From positions 1-30,057 of the IMG/VR virus record IMGVR_UViG_3300044619_001653: DNA of 30,057 nucleotides, one strand, 5' to 3'. This stretch comes from a virus. Below are positions 19,427 through 26,452 of the stretch, piece after piece. The notes beneath the pieces are model-generated. The model saw only the letters and a program-made list of their open reading frames with translations, was not told where the DNA came from and searched no databases. Every line of letters begins with the position of its first letter. Positions within the stretch are counted from its first letter, which is position 1. The position numbers were made by a program, and so were the translations under genes.

Positions 19427-20050
19427 ATGGCAGTAGTCACAATTGGTGGACAAAGTTGGGTTGTTGAAAATTTGGATGTGGACACATTTAGAGATGGAAC
19501 GTCAATCGCACACGCGTCATCATCTGCACAATGGGATTCATATGCTAAGTCATTGACACCTGCTTGGTGTTATTATAAATTCGATTCTAGTAACTCACGC
19601 GATTACGGTAGATTATATAATTGGTATGCCGTAAGTGCTTCTCAAAATCTAGCTCCAGTTGGGTTTAGATTACCAACTTTGGCCGATTGGACAACTCTCA
19701 TCAATGCACAAGGTGGACAATTAACCGCCGGCCGTCCATTAAAGAATACGAAATTTTGGGGTAGTATGGCTCGCATTAACGGAAATGGTTCAAATGCAAG
19801 TGGATTTACCGCAAATCCTGGTGGATATATGTTACAAGACGGTGAATTTTATGATTTTAGTTGGAGTGCTAATTTCTGGTCAACAACAACTGCATCGGCT
19901 GGAGACGCATATACAACACGTCTTTTCTGGCAAAATGCACAAGCAATAAATCCACAAGCAAACATGGGTATGGGTCTTTCTGTTAGAATTCTTGCAAGTG
20001 GTTCATACACAGGTAGCTCGAACTTCAATCCAAGTGAAAACTACGGATAA
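19427..20050 (+). CDS. FISUMP-domain protein, candidate tail adhesin, 207 aa
   Basis: Almost the whole protein is a FISUMP (Fib_succ_major) domain. The order is IGGQSWVVENLDVDTFRDG, AWCYYKFDSS, DYGRLYNWYAVS, LAPVGFRLPTLADWTTL, ASGFTANPGGYML, FWSTTTASAGDAY and a final GLSVRILAS. The domain has a C-type-lectin-like fold and in Bacteroidota phages is found on surface-exposed virion proteins and as a target of diversity-generating retroelements. There is no signal peptide, consistent with a virion protein. It is monocistronic: terminators lie before (19342) and after (20076). RBS CTGGAGAAATAA. The tail role is inference. Confidence 0.75.
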   Translation: MAVVTIGGQSWVVENLDVDTFRDGTSIAHASSSAQWDSYAKSLTPAWCYYKFDSSNSRDYGRLYNWYAVSASQNLAPVGFRLPTLADWTTLINAQGGQLTAGRPLKNTKFWGSMARINGNGSNASGFTANPGGYMLQDGEFYDFSWSANFWSTTTASAGDAYTTRLFWQNAQAINPQANMGMGLSVRILASGSYTGSSNFNPSENYG

Positions 20051-20075
20051 GATAGACTAAACGTAAAAAAAATTG

Positions 20076-20115
20076 AATGGGAGACAAGATTTTTCTTGTT
20101 TCCCATTGTTTTTTT
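20076..20115 (+). terminator. Intrinsic terminator after the FISUMP gene
   Basis: AATGGGAGACAAGA (20076-20089) pairs with TCTTGTTTCCCATT (20094-20107) over 14 bp with one G-U. After one G follow seven Ts (20109-20115). It is 25 nt after the stop. Confidence 0.88.
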
Positions 20116-20126
20116 GCTTATATTAG
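20096..20126 (+). promoter_or_regulatory. Possible Bacteroidota-type promoter for uvsE
   Basis: TTG (20096-20098), a 20-nt spacer, then TATATTAG (20119-20126), two bases off TAnnTTTG. It overlaps the terminator stem. The uvsE ATG lies 29 nt downstream, the usual distance in this genome. Confidence 0.45.
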
Positions 20127-20154
20127 AACTCACATTATTCATCATAGGATTGTT

Positions 20155-21063
20155 ATGAATCTCGGTTATGCCTGTATCAATATGACTCTTGGTAAGAAAA
20201 AAATCACTACCAATCGGTCAATGATAAAGAAAACATTTATCCAACGTGGTATCAATTATGCCGCTGAACTTGGACTTCAAAACGTCAAGGACTTGGAAAC
20301 TATTATTCATTGGAACGTAGAGAACGGTATCAAACTGTTCCGTATCTCATCCGATATGTTTCCGTGGGCATCCGAATATGGTATAGAAAACCTCCCTAAC
20401 ATACAGGAAATTGCAGAGGTAATGAAACGTACAGGTGAGTACGCAAAACTCAATGGCGTTCGTTTGGGGTGTCATCCTGGCCCTTTTAACGTACTCTGTT
20501 CACCGAATGAGAAAGTTGTTCAGAACACTATTATTGACTTGGAAAACCACGGTAAGGTTCTTGATTTATTAGGACTCTATAACTCACCATTCAACAAGAT
20601 AAACATCCATTGTAACGGTGTATATGGTGATAAAATTGCATCAATGCAAAGATTTTGTGATAACTATGACAGATTGTCACACTCTGTCAAATCTCGTCTT
20701 ACGGTTGAGAACGATGACAAAGCTAGTATGTACAGTGTGAAAGACCTGATGTATATCCATGAACGTATCGGTATTCCAATTGTGTTTGATTATCACCATC
20801 ATACATTCAACACTGGTGGTCTATCGGAACAAGAAGCTCTTGAACTTGCTATGTCAACTTGGACTAATTATATCGTCCCCGTAGTTCATTACTCTTCGTC
20901 CAAACCAAAGGAATCTGGTAATCCAAAAGACAAACCACAGGCTCATGCAGACTACATTTTGGAAAAAATAAATACTTATGGGTATGACGTAGATGTCATG
21001 CTAGAGTGTAAAGCAAAAGAATTAGCACTACTAGAATACCGTAACATTAATGGGGATTTTTAA
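20155..21063 (+). CDS. uvsE: UV damage endonuclease UvsE/UVDE, 302 aa
   Basis: UVDE nicks DNA 5' to UV photoproducts and abasic sites, opening an alternative excision route. The protein fits a UVDE TIM barrel. It starts MNLGYACINMTLGKKKITTNRS, the usual N-terminus of the family. Metal-site segments are in order: FRISSDMFPWAS, RLGCHPGPF, NIHCNGVYGDK, RLTVENDDK, IVFDYHHHTFN and VVHYSSSK. Length matches the family. The frame is open from 20077 but that part is terminator and promoter; ATG 20155 is chosen. ATG of the next gene follows its TAA directly. A phage copy likely repairs virion or intracellular genomes, suggesting light-exposed hosts. Confidence 0.92.
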   Translation: MNLGYACINMTLGKKKITTNRSMIKKTFIQRGINYAAELGLQNVKDLETIIHWNVENGIKLFRISSDMFPWASEYGIENLPNIQEIAEVMKRTGEYAKLNGVRLGCHPGPFNVLCSPNEKVVQNTIIDLENHGKVLDLLGLYNSPFNKINIHCNGVYGDKIASMQRFCDNYDRLSHSVKSRLTVENDDKASMYSVKDLMYIHERIGIPIVFDYHHHTFNTGGLSEQEALELAMSTWTNYIVPVVHYSSSKPKESGNPKDKPQAHADYILEKINTYGYDVDVMLECKAKELALLEYRNINGDF

Positions 21064-21357
21064 ATGAAAATGAAAAGACTATTGGAACTTGCAGGTATCA
21101 CACCAGAAACTTATATATCTGAATCAATACCTGGAAATGTCATGAACCAACGATTCAAGTATGTTGGTAAAACATTAAAGTTTGAACCCGATTCAAACGT
21201 TTTTGATTCACTACACGATTTCTTTGCGGAAATTAGATTTAGTTGGGACACAACAGAATCTGAAGTTAAAAAATATATAGATTCTCTTTCATATGAAGGT
21301 GGAAAGATTGTATTGAATCATTCTGGAAAAAAACAAGTAGAGTTGGTAAAAATATAA
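21064..21357 (+). CDS. Hypothetical phage protein, 97 aa
   Basis: Begins MKMKRLLELAGITPETYISE directly after the uvsE stop. The K-x-x-x-L-x-x-LAGI start resembles the N-terminal peptides of several T4-like phage virion or packaging-associated proteins, but no family is assigned. The C-terminal half is acidic then beta-like (GGKIVLNHSGKKQVELVK). Confidence 0.58.
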   Translation: MKMKRLLELAGITPETYISESIPGNVMNQRFKYVGKTLKFEPDSNVFDSLHDFFAEIRFSWDTTESEVKKYIDSLSYEGGKIVLNHSGKKQVELVKI

Positions 21358-21367
21358 GAGTAATCAT

Positions 21368-22459
21368 ATGTTACAAAAGGTATTCAATCTCAAAAACCTT
21401 ATTTGGTTTTGCGCGATTGGACTAGCGATATTTTCTGGATACTACTCTATATTCGGAATATCAAAACTATTTTCAGGTGGTTCATGGTCAATAATTGGTA
21501 TGGCATCAATGTTGGAACTTTCCAAACTTGTTGTTGTAACATTTCTACATGACCATTTTAAAACACTCCGTTTCCTGTTCAAGACATATCTTTTATCTGC
21601 TGCAGTGGTTCTTATGGTAATCACTTCTATTGGTGTTTATGGGTATCTAACAAACTCATATCAGGAAACTGCAAAGGTAATCTACAAAGCACAAAATGAA
21701 ATAACTCTCCTTGACCAAAAGAAAAAATTGTTCGAGGAACAAAAAGTACAAGTAGATAAATCAATAGAAGATAAAAACAATCGTCTAAAATCACTCGACC
21801 AAATTCGTGTTTCTCAACAAAACGCTTATACACAACAACTAACACAGAAACGTGGGACGGGTGGTCTATCTAAAAATATTGCATCGGTTGATAAGTCATC
21901 GGAAACTATAAACGGTGATATTTCAATACTGACTCAAAAATCATTTGCACTATCGGATTCTATTGCAAAGATTGACCAAACAAAACTAACAATAACGAAT
22001 GAATCATTTTCATCAGAACTTGGCCCACTACTTTATTTAAGTAGAATAACTGGTGTTTCAATGGATATTATTGTAAACTGGTTCATTCTTATTCTTGTTA
22101 TTGTATTTGACCCACTCGCTGTTAGTTTGGTAATAGCCGCTAATCATTTGAGTTCAAAAGAGAAACAGAAAGAATCATTGGATAAATTAAGTGAAATTGG
22201 ACAAGAAACAGGAATTGGATATGAGGAACCAGTCCAAAGTTTCCCTTCATCAATCAACAATCAAATAACTGATTCTGTTACACAATCTAAATTGGATGAG
22301 GTGAAGATAAAAATTCCTAAAAAACAAAGAAAAAAACGTTTGAAAAAAACAGAAGAAGTTAGTATATTAAAAGAAGATGATGATATAAATTTAGATAAAC
22401 AAAATGAATTTTATGGAGAGCCGGTTAATGTTGGTGCAAATCCGGTTTCATCTTACTAA
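21368..22459 (+). CDS. Four-helix membrane protein with periplasmic/cytoplasmic coiled coil, 363 aa
   Basis: Membrane helices are seen at about residues 10-32, 40-60, 72-95 and 233-262 (VNWFILILVIVFDPLAVSLVIAA region). Residues 100-220 form a long coiled-coil stretch (KAQNEITLLDQKKKLFEEQK...), with a Gly-rich break KRGTGGLSKN. The last ~90 residues are charged and lysine-rich. The MDIIVNWFI-x-DPLAVSLV block resembles a membrane protein frequent in marine T4-like phages whose function is unknown. It may act in lysis timing, host membrane takeover or virion assembly; none is shown. Confidence 0.68.
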   Translation: MLQKVFNLKNLIWFCAIGLAIFSGYYSIFGISKLFSGGSWSIIGMASMLELSKLVVVTFLHDHFKTLRFLFKTYLLSAAVVLMVITSIGVYGYLTNSYQETAKVIYKAQNEITLLDQKKKLFEEQKVQVDKSIEDKNNRLKSLDQIRVSQQNAYTQQLTQKRGTGGLSKNIASVDKSSETINGDISILTQKSFALSDSIAKIDQTKLTITNESFSSELGPLLYLSRITGVSMDIIVNWFILILVIVFDPLAVSLVIAANHLSSKEKQKESLDKLSEIGQETGIGYEEPVQSFPSSINNQITDSVTQSKLDEVKIKIPKKQRKKRLKKTEEVSILKEDDDINLDKQNEFYGEPVNVGANPVSSY

Positions 22460-22474
22460 GTAAAGGAATATGTT

Positions 22475-22867
22475 GTGAAATATGTTTTATGTCAAAATAA
22501 TGATTCAAAAAGCAAATACTTCAAAGGTATTCGTTGCTATGAAGAGGTTTTGATTGATGACAGGTCACAAAATGGACTTTGTTGGAAATGTACAGCCATG
22601 ATGGTTCCAATTGAAGAAAAGAAATCAAATGAAGGATACCCTCGTGGTTGGAAGTTTATGTCTGAATTCGTTGATAAAGATGGTAATGTTTATCATAAAG
22701 GTGAACTTCAAGAAGAATTATTTGGTACATTACCACCAACAGAAATAAAGAAATCCGAAAAGAAGATTGTAAGAAAAAAGAAAAATACACTCGACGATAA
22801 GGTTGTGAAAGAGTACACGAATAGGATTTTGACAAAGAAAAAATTAAAAAATAAAAGGAGTAAGTGA
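22475..22867 (+). CDS. Four-cysteine protein, paralogue of 8890-9216, 130 aa, GTG start
   Basis: The GTG at 22475 after AAAGGAATA gives (V/M)KYVLCQNNDSKSKYFKG. The Cys pattern C-x15-C-x15-C-x2-C (YVLC, IRCYEE, LCWKC), followed by TAMMVPIEEK, aligns with the gene at 8890-9216, including the C-x2-C-x-A-x-x-VP-x-E block; probably a zinc-ribbon-like fold. The C-terminal half is lysine-rich without AT-hook cores. Function unknown; a nucleic-acid or assembly role would be a guess. Confidence 0.62.
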   Translation: MKYVLCQNNDSKSKYFKGIRCYEEVLIDDRSQNGLCWKCTAMMVPIEEKKSNEGYPRGWKFMSEFVDKDGNVYHKGELQEELFGTLPPTEIKKSEKKIVRKKKNTLDDKVVKEYTNRILTKKKLKNKRSK

Positions 22868-22868
22868 A

Positions 22869-23519
22869 ATGGAAAACTTATATGATGACGATATACGAGA
22901 AGAAAAAAATTCTAAGAAGTCGGTTAATCAAGATGACTTATCCGTAAAATGGAAAGAGGCACTTGCTCAAATAGATTATGGTATTGATGTTGCATCATCA
23001 ACACTTTATATGTTTGGTGATATTGCCGACGGTACTTTATATGATTTTATGTTGCGTATTCGTGCGATACTCCACATGAGACCAGAAGAAAATTCAAAAG
23101 ACCCAATCAACATTATCATCAATTCTGATGGTGGTGATGTATATGAGGCACTCGGTATGATTGACTTTATCCAGTCACTTAATGTAAAGGTAAACACAAT
23201 TTGTAGAGGACGTGCAATGTCAGCCGCAGCTCTACTTCTCTGTTCAGGTACAGGTCTTCGTGCTGCCTCAAAGAATAGTACAATCATGTTCCATGAGATG
23301 TCTTCGGGTATCTACGGTAAGTCATCAGACATGAAGGCAAACGTACAACACATGGAAAAGTTGGAAGAAGTTTTGGTTGGTATCATGAATACAAATTCCA
23401 ATAAAGACGATAAGTTCTGGAAGGAAAATACTGTAAAGGATTTTTATCTTTCACCGGAAGAAGCTATTGAACTTGGTGTAATTGATAAGATAATCCAACC
23501 AACCTACACAAGAGGGTAA
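22869..23519 (+). CDS. ClpP-type serine protease, 216 aa
   Basis: The ClpP/crotonase-like protease fold is clear: INIIINSDGGDVYEALGM, then nucleophile Ser118 in GRAMSAAALLL, and catalytic His142 in IMFHEMSSG. A C-terminal EEAIELGVIDKII is the usual ClpP ending. Cellular ClpP works with ClpX/A ATPases. In phages ClpP-like proteins serve either as prohead maturation proteases or as supplements to the host Clp system. No scaffold or capsid gene is adjacent here, so the role is open. ATG after a 1-nt gap from the previous stop, with AAAAGGAG just upstream. Confidence 0.85.
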   Translation: MENLYDDDIREEKNSKKSVNQDDLSVKWKEALAQIDYGIDVASSTLYMFGDIADGTLYDFMLRIRAILHMRPEENSKDPINIIINSDGGDVYEALGMIDFIQSLNVKVNTICRGRAMSAAALLLCSGTGLRAASKNSTIMFHEMSSGIYGKSSDMKANVQHMEKLEEVLVGIMNTNSNKDDKFWKENTVKDFYLSPEEAIELGVIDKIIQPTYTRG

Positions 23520-23520
23520 T

Positions 23521-23853
23521 ATGATATATTTGGTTTCTATACTGATAATACTTCTGTTGTCTTCTGGTTATGCAAATTTCAATTTGTATAGAAAGTATTC
23601 GCAATTAGAAGAAACTGCGATGGATAATCAAAATTTCATATTTTCTATGCGTAATAGAGTGTTGAGCCATAAATCTTATCTTCGTCAATTAGATAGAAAT
23701 GGCTCATTTGAATCAGATGACGAAGTTGGTTTCTTTTTCAAAGAGTTAAAACAAATTATTAATGATATTTCTGTATATTTGGATGTCAACGATGACGTAG
23801 ATGAAGAAGAACAAACTCCAAAAAATATACGGTCACAGATAACGAGGTTGTAA
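23521..23853 (+). CDS. Small membrane-anchored phage protein, 110 aa
   Basis: An N-terminal helix (MIYLVSILIILLLSSGYANF) is followed by LYRKYSQLEE and a soluble part with FESDDEVGFFFKELKQII. The S-DDEVG-x-x-F-x-E pattern after a single helix resembles a small protein encoded next to the late sigma factor in T4-like marine phages. Function unknown. TAATG overlap with the sigma gene. Confidence 0.65.
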   Translation: MIYLVSILIILLLSSGYANFNLYRKYSQLEETAMDNQNFIFSMRNRVLSHKSYLRQLDRNGSFESDDEVGFFFKELKQIINDISVYLDVNDDVDEEEQTPKNIRSQITRL

Positions 23854-24587
23854 TGGATGTGCCTGTAAAAAAGAAAAAACAAAATATATACTTCACAAAA
23901 GATACAGAAAATGCTATCATAGAATATAATGAATGTGAAGACCCTATACAGAGAAATATAATCTACACTTCAAGAATTCATCCTGCATTCTATAAGCTTT
24001 CTGAAATTATGATACATAGGTTTAAGTTTTATAATTTTGATATTCCACATGAGGATGTTAAACATGAAGTAATATCATTCTTACATGAAAAAATCTGTAA
24101 GTATAAGGAAGAGAATGGTAAGGCATTTTCATACTTCTCCATAGTTGCTAAAAATTATCTTATAGCTGAGAATAACAAAAACTATTACCAGTATAAGAAG
24201 AAGCATAATATAGAGGCAATTGATTCGGAACGTAATATCGTTAATGAGCAGATAAGAAGTGAAATGATAGATGAACAGAAGGACTTTATCGATATGTTCG
24301 TCGAATTGATGGAAGAACATCTTTCTCTTATTTTTACAAAACAAAGAGATGTTCAGATTGCAGATTCAATACTCTATCTTTTTAAGACAAGAGAAAACAT
24401 TGAAAATTATAACAAGAAAGCGATTTACATTTTAATACGCGAAAGAACTGGTGTTAAATCACAATACATAACGAATATAATCAACAAAATGAAACTAATT
24501 TATGGTAGATTATATAAGGAGTATTCTGATGGTAGAAACATTGCAAAATTCGATTGGTACGATTTACAAGACATTATTGAAGATTAG
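23853..24587 (+). CDS. gp55-like late RNA polymerase sigma factor, 244 aa
   Basis: The protein reads as a divergent sigma-70-family factor of the T4 gp55 type: YFTKDTENAIIEYNECED, RNIIYTSRIHPAFYKLSEI, DVKHEVISFLHEKI and KAFSYFSIVAKNYLI correspond to region 2 (core binding and -10 melting). A C-terminal part ends FDWYDLQDIIED. Such factors direct host core polymerase to late promoters, in T4 together with the gp33 co-activator and gp45 clamp. Start by TAATG overlap. It precedes the baseplate genes it would be expected to activate. No T4-type TATAAATA late promoter is obvious in this window. Confidence 0.82.
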   Translation: MDVPVKKKKQNIYFTKDTENAIIEYNECEDPIQRNIIYTSRIHPAFYKLSEIMIHRFKFYNFDIPHEDVKHEVISFLHEKICKYKEENGKAFSYFSIVAKNYLIAENNKNYYQYKKKHNIEAIDSERNIVNEQIRSEMIDEQKDFIDMFVELMEEHLSLIFTKQRDVQIADSILYLFKTRENIENYNKKAIYILIRERTGVKSQYITNIINKMKLIYGRLYKEYSDGRNIAKFDWYDLQDIIED

Positions 24588-24600
24588 ATATTTATAAGAT

Positions 24601-24987
24601 ATGGGATTTGATACAGAAATATTTGGAAGCAAAAAATTCTCGGATTTGTTAAAAGACATCTATGAGAATCAAAAGAAGAAAGATAGACAAATCAATCTTC
24701 TTATTGCTGATTTGAAACCACTTATTACAAACATAGGTGATGCTGCTCTTCTTGTACCTGTAATCAAGGACTATATGGAAGTATCTGTTAAGAATGATGA
24801 ACATCTTGTAAAGATGGCGGCTGTTGTTCAACGAATGGTCTCGAACAAGGGAGAAGAAGGTAATTCTTTCTTGACAGATGAAGAAAAGGACGCTCTTCTA
24901 AAAGAGATTAAATCAATCGGTGAATCAGTAGAGGAAACCAAATCGGATGAATCCACAAAAGACGATATTAAACGGGCAGGAATATGA
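24601..24987 (+). CDS. Hypothetical T4-like phage protein, 128 aa
   Basis: Begins MGFDTEIFGSKKFSDLLKDI, helical and amphipathic, with ALLVPVIKDYMEVSVKNDEHLVKM in the middle and an acidic tail. Proteins with this MGFDTEIFG-like start lie near baseplate genes in related phages; function is unknown to me. It overlaps the gp5-like gene by 41 nt. An unusual ATATTTATAAG lies just upstream. Confidence 0.65.
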   Translation: MGFDTEIFGSKKFSDLLKDIYENQKKKDRQINLLIADLKPLITNIGDAALLVPVIKDYMEVSVKNDEHLVKMAAVVQRMVSNKGEEGNSFLTDEEKDALLKEIKSIGESVEETKSDESTKDDIKRAGI

Positions 24988-26452
24988 GTTAATATCCGCT
25001 GAAGTAGTTAACGTTGACTTTAGCGGTAATGATAAAGAAAAACTCTATACCATTTATTGTAGGATAATGGGTGCCTATGGTTCTCAAGCCGCAGGTGATA
25101 TAATACAAGCACGTGCACTCGATGCTAATATAAAAAACATACCGATTGCTGGTGAAGTTGTAATGTTAATGAAAGGGCCAACTGCATATAATAGTGCAGG
25201 TGCAACTGGTCAAGAATATTACTACACGAATCCTGTCTCCGTTCAAAGTTCTGTTCACCATAATGGTATTCCTGGTGTTACAGAATACCTACCGAACACA
25301 AAACCATCAAATTCTACTGTTCGTCAAAATGCGAGAGATGGTATATCTAATAAATCATCTTCTCGTCTTAAAGTAAAGACAACGATTGACCCAGCATTTC
25401 CAGAACGTCTTGATGTCTATCCTGTTCAGCCTTATTCTGGTGATATTATTCTTGAAGGTCGATGGGGTCAATCGATTCGTTTTGGTTCAACTGTTGATGA
25501 AAGAAGGACATATCCTGTAAAACCTTTATGGAAAAAAGGATTAGGTGAAACGGGTAATCCCATTCTTATCATTTCTAACGGAACAAATCCTGAGACAAAA
25601 CCATTTAACGAGTTTGTACTCGAAAACCCAGATGAAGACGATTCTGCAATATGGATGACATCTGGTCAATCTGTTAGATTTACACCTGCATCCACATATA
25701 CACCTTCAATATCAGATAAAAGTGTAAATCTGTACAAGAAAAATGAGTATGGTGGAAATCAAGTAATAATTGCATCAGACCGTTTAATTTTCAATGCTCG
25801 TAAACAGGAACTAATTGCTTTTTCAAAAGAAGGTATAGGTCTTTCTTCTGAAAAAGCAATTTCTATTGATGGTAAACAAGTTGTTGAAATGGAATCTGCA
25901 AGAATTAACTTGGGTATAAATGCGTTGTCACCTGCATTATTAGGTGATAGAAGTATGGATTGGTTAAATACTTTATGTGATATATTGGCAAAACTTATAA
26001 CAACAATTACACAAACAACTGTTCCTACTGGAGTTGGTCCATCTGGAATACCGATTAATGCCTCGGAATTTATAGGAATTCGTGGTGATATACTAACATT
26101 ACAACGAAAGATAGAAAAATTACAATCGCAACTTGTCTTTTTAAATGAAAAATCCGCTGGTCCAAGTCAAGACGCAAAATCTTCTGCGGTTGTTCGTGAG
26201 GATATTAAAGAACAACGTCAAATTGCACAAGAACCACCAAGAAAGATTACAGATATTGGGGATGTTAGATTGGGTGAAATTGATATAACAACAGGAACAA
26301 CTGGTCAACAAGGTATTCTTTCAAATCCAATAACTGGTGAAATATATGGCCCTAGACTAACAGATGCAAAAACATTTAAGTTTGATAAAGCTTATGGTAA
26401 ATGGTTGGACACCGGCACATTCGACGACTCAGAATTTAAGGATATGCCGTAA
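24947..26452 (+). CDS. gp5-like baseplate hub/spike protein, lysozyme-less, 501 aa
   Basis: The N-terminal ~130 residues fit the OB-fold of T4 gp5 (YTIYCRIMGAYGSQAAGDII, IPIAGEVVMLMKGPTA). The middle has the typical VYPVQPYSGDIILEGRWGQSIRFGST and NPILIISNG stretches of gp5-like hub proteins, then a beta-rich part that could form a spike base (SEKAISIDGKQVVEMES). The C-terminal third is helical with a coiled coil (LQRKIEKLQSQLVFL) and a final ARLTDAKTF-like tail. No lysozyme domain is inserted; the next gene supplies a separate hydrolase. Start: ATG 24947 lies inside the previous gene; no better in-frame ATG exists. Confidence 0.8.
   Translation: MNPQKTILNGQEYELISAEVVNVDFSGNDKEKLYTIYCRIMGAYGSQAAGDIIQARALDANIKNIPIAGEVVMLMKGPTAYNSAGATGQEYYYTNPVSVQSSVHHNGIPGVTEYLPNTKPSNSTVRQNARDGISNKSSSRLKVKTTIDPAFPERLDVYPVQPYSGDIILEGRWGQSIRFGSTVDERRTYPVKPLWKKGLGETGNPILIISNGTNPETKPFNEFVLENPDEDDSAIWMTSGQSVRFTPASTYTPSISDKSVNLYKKNEYGGNQVIIASDRLIFNARKQELIAFSKEGIGLSSEKAISIDGKQVVEMESARINLGINALSPALLGDRSMDWLNTLCDILAKLITTITQTTVPTGVGPSGIPINASEFIGIRGDILTLQRKIEKLQSQLVFLNEKSAGPSQDAKSSAVVREDIKEQRQIAQEPPRKITDIGDVRLGEIDITTGTTGQQGILSNPITGEIYGPRLTDAKTFKFDKAYGKWLDTGTFDDSEFKDMP

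Noticed and set aside
19860-20050. Proof of a diversity-generating retroelement
   Set aside because: The domain type fits, but no reverse transcriptase or template repeat was found in the window; kept only as a hypothesis.
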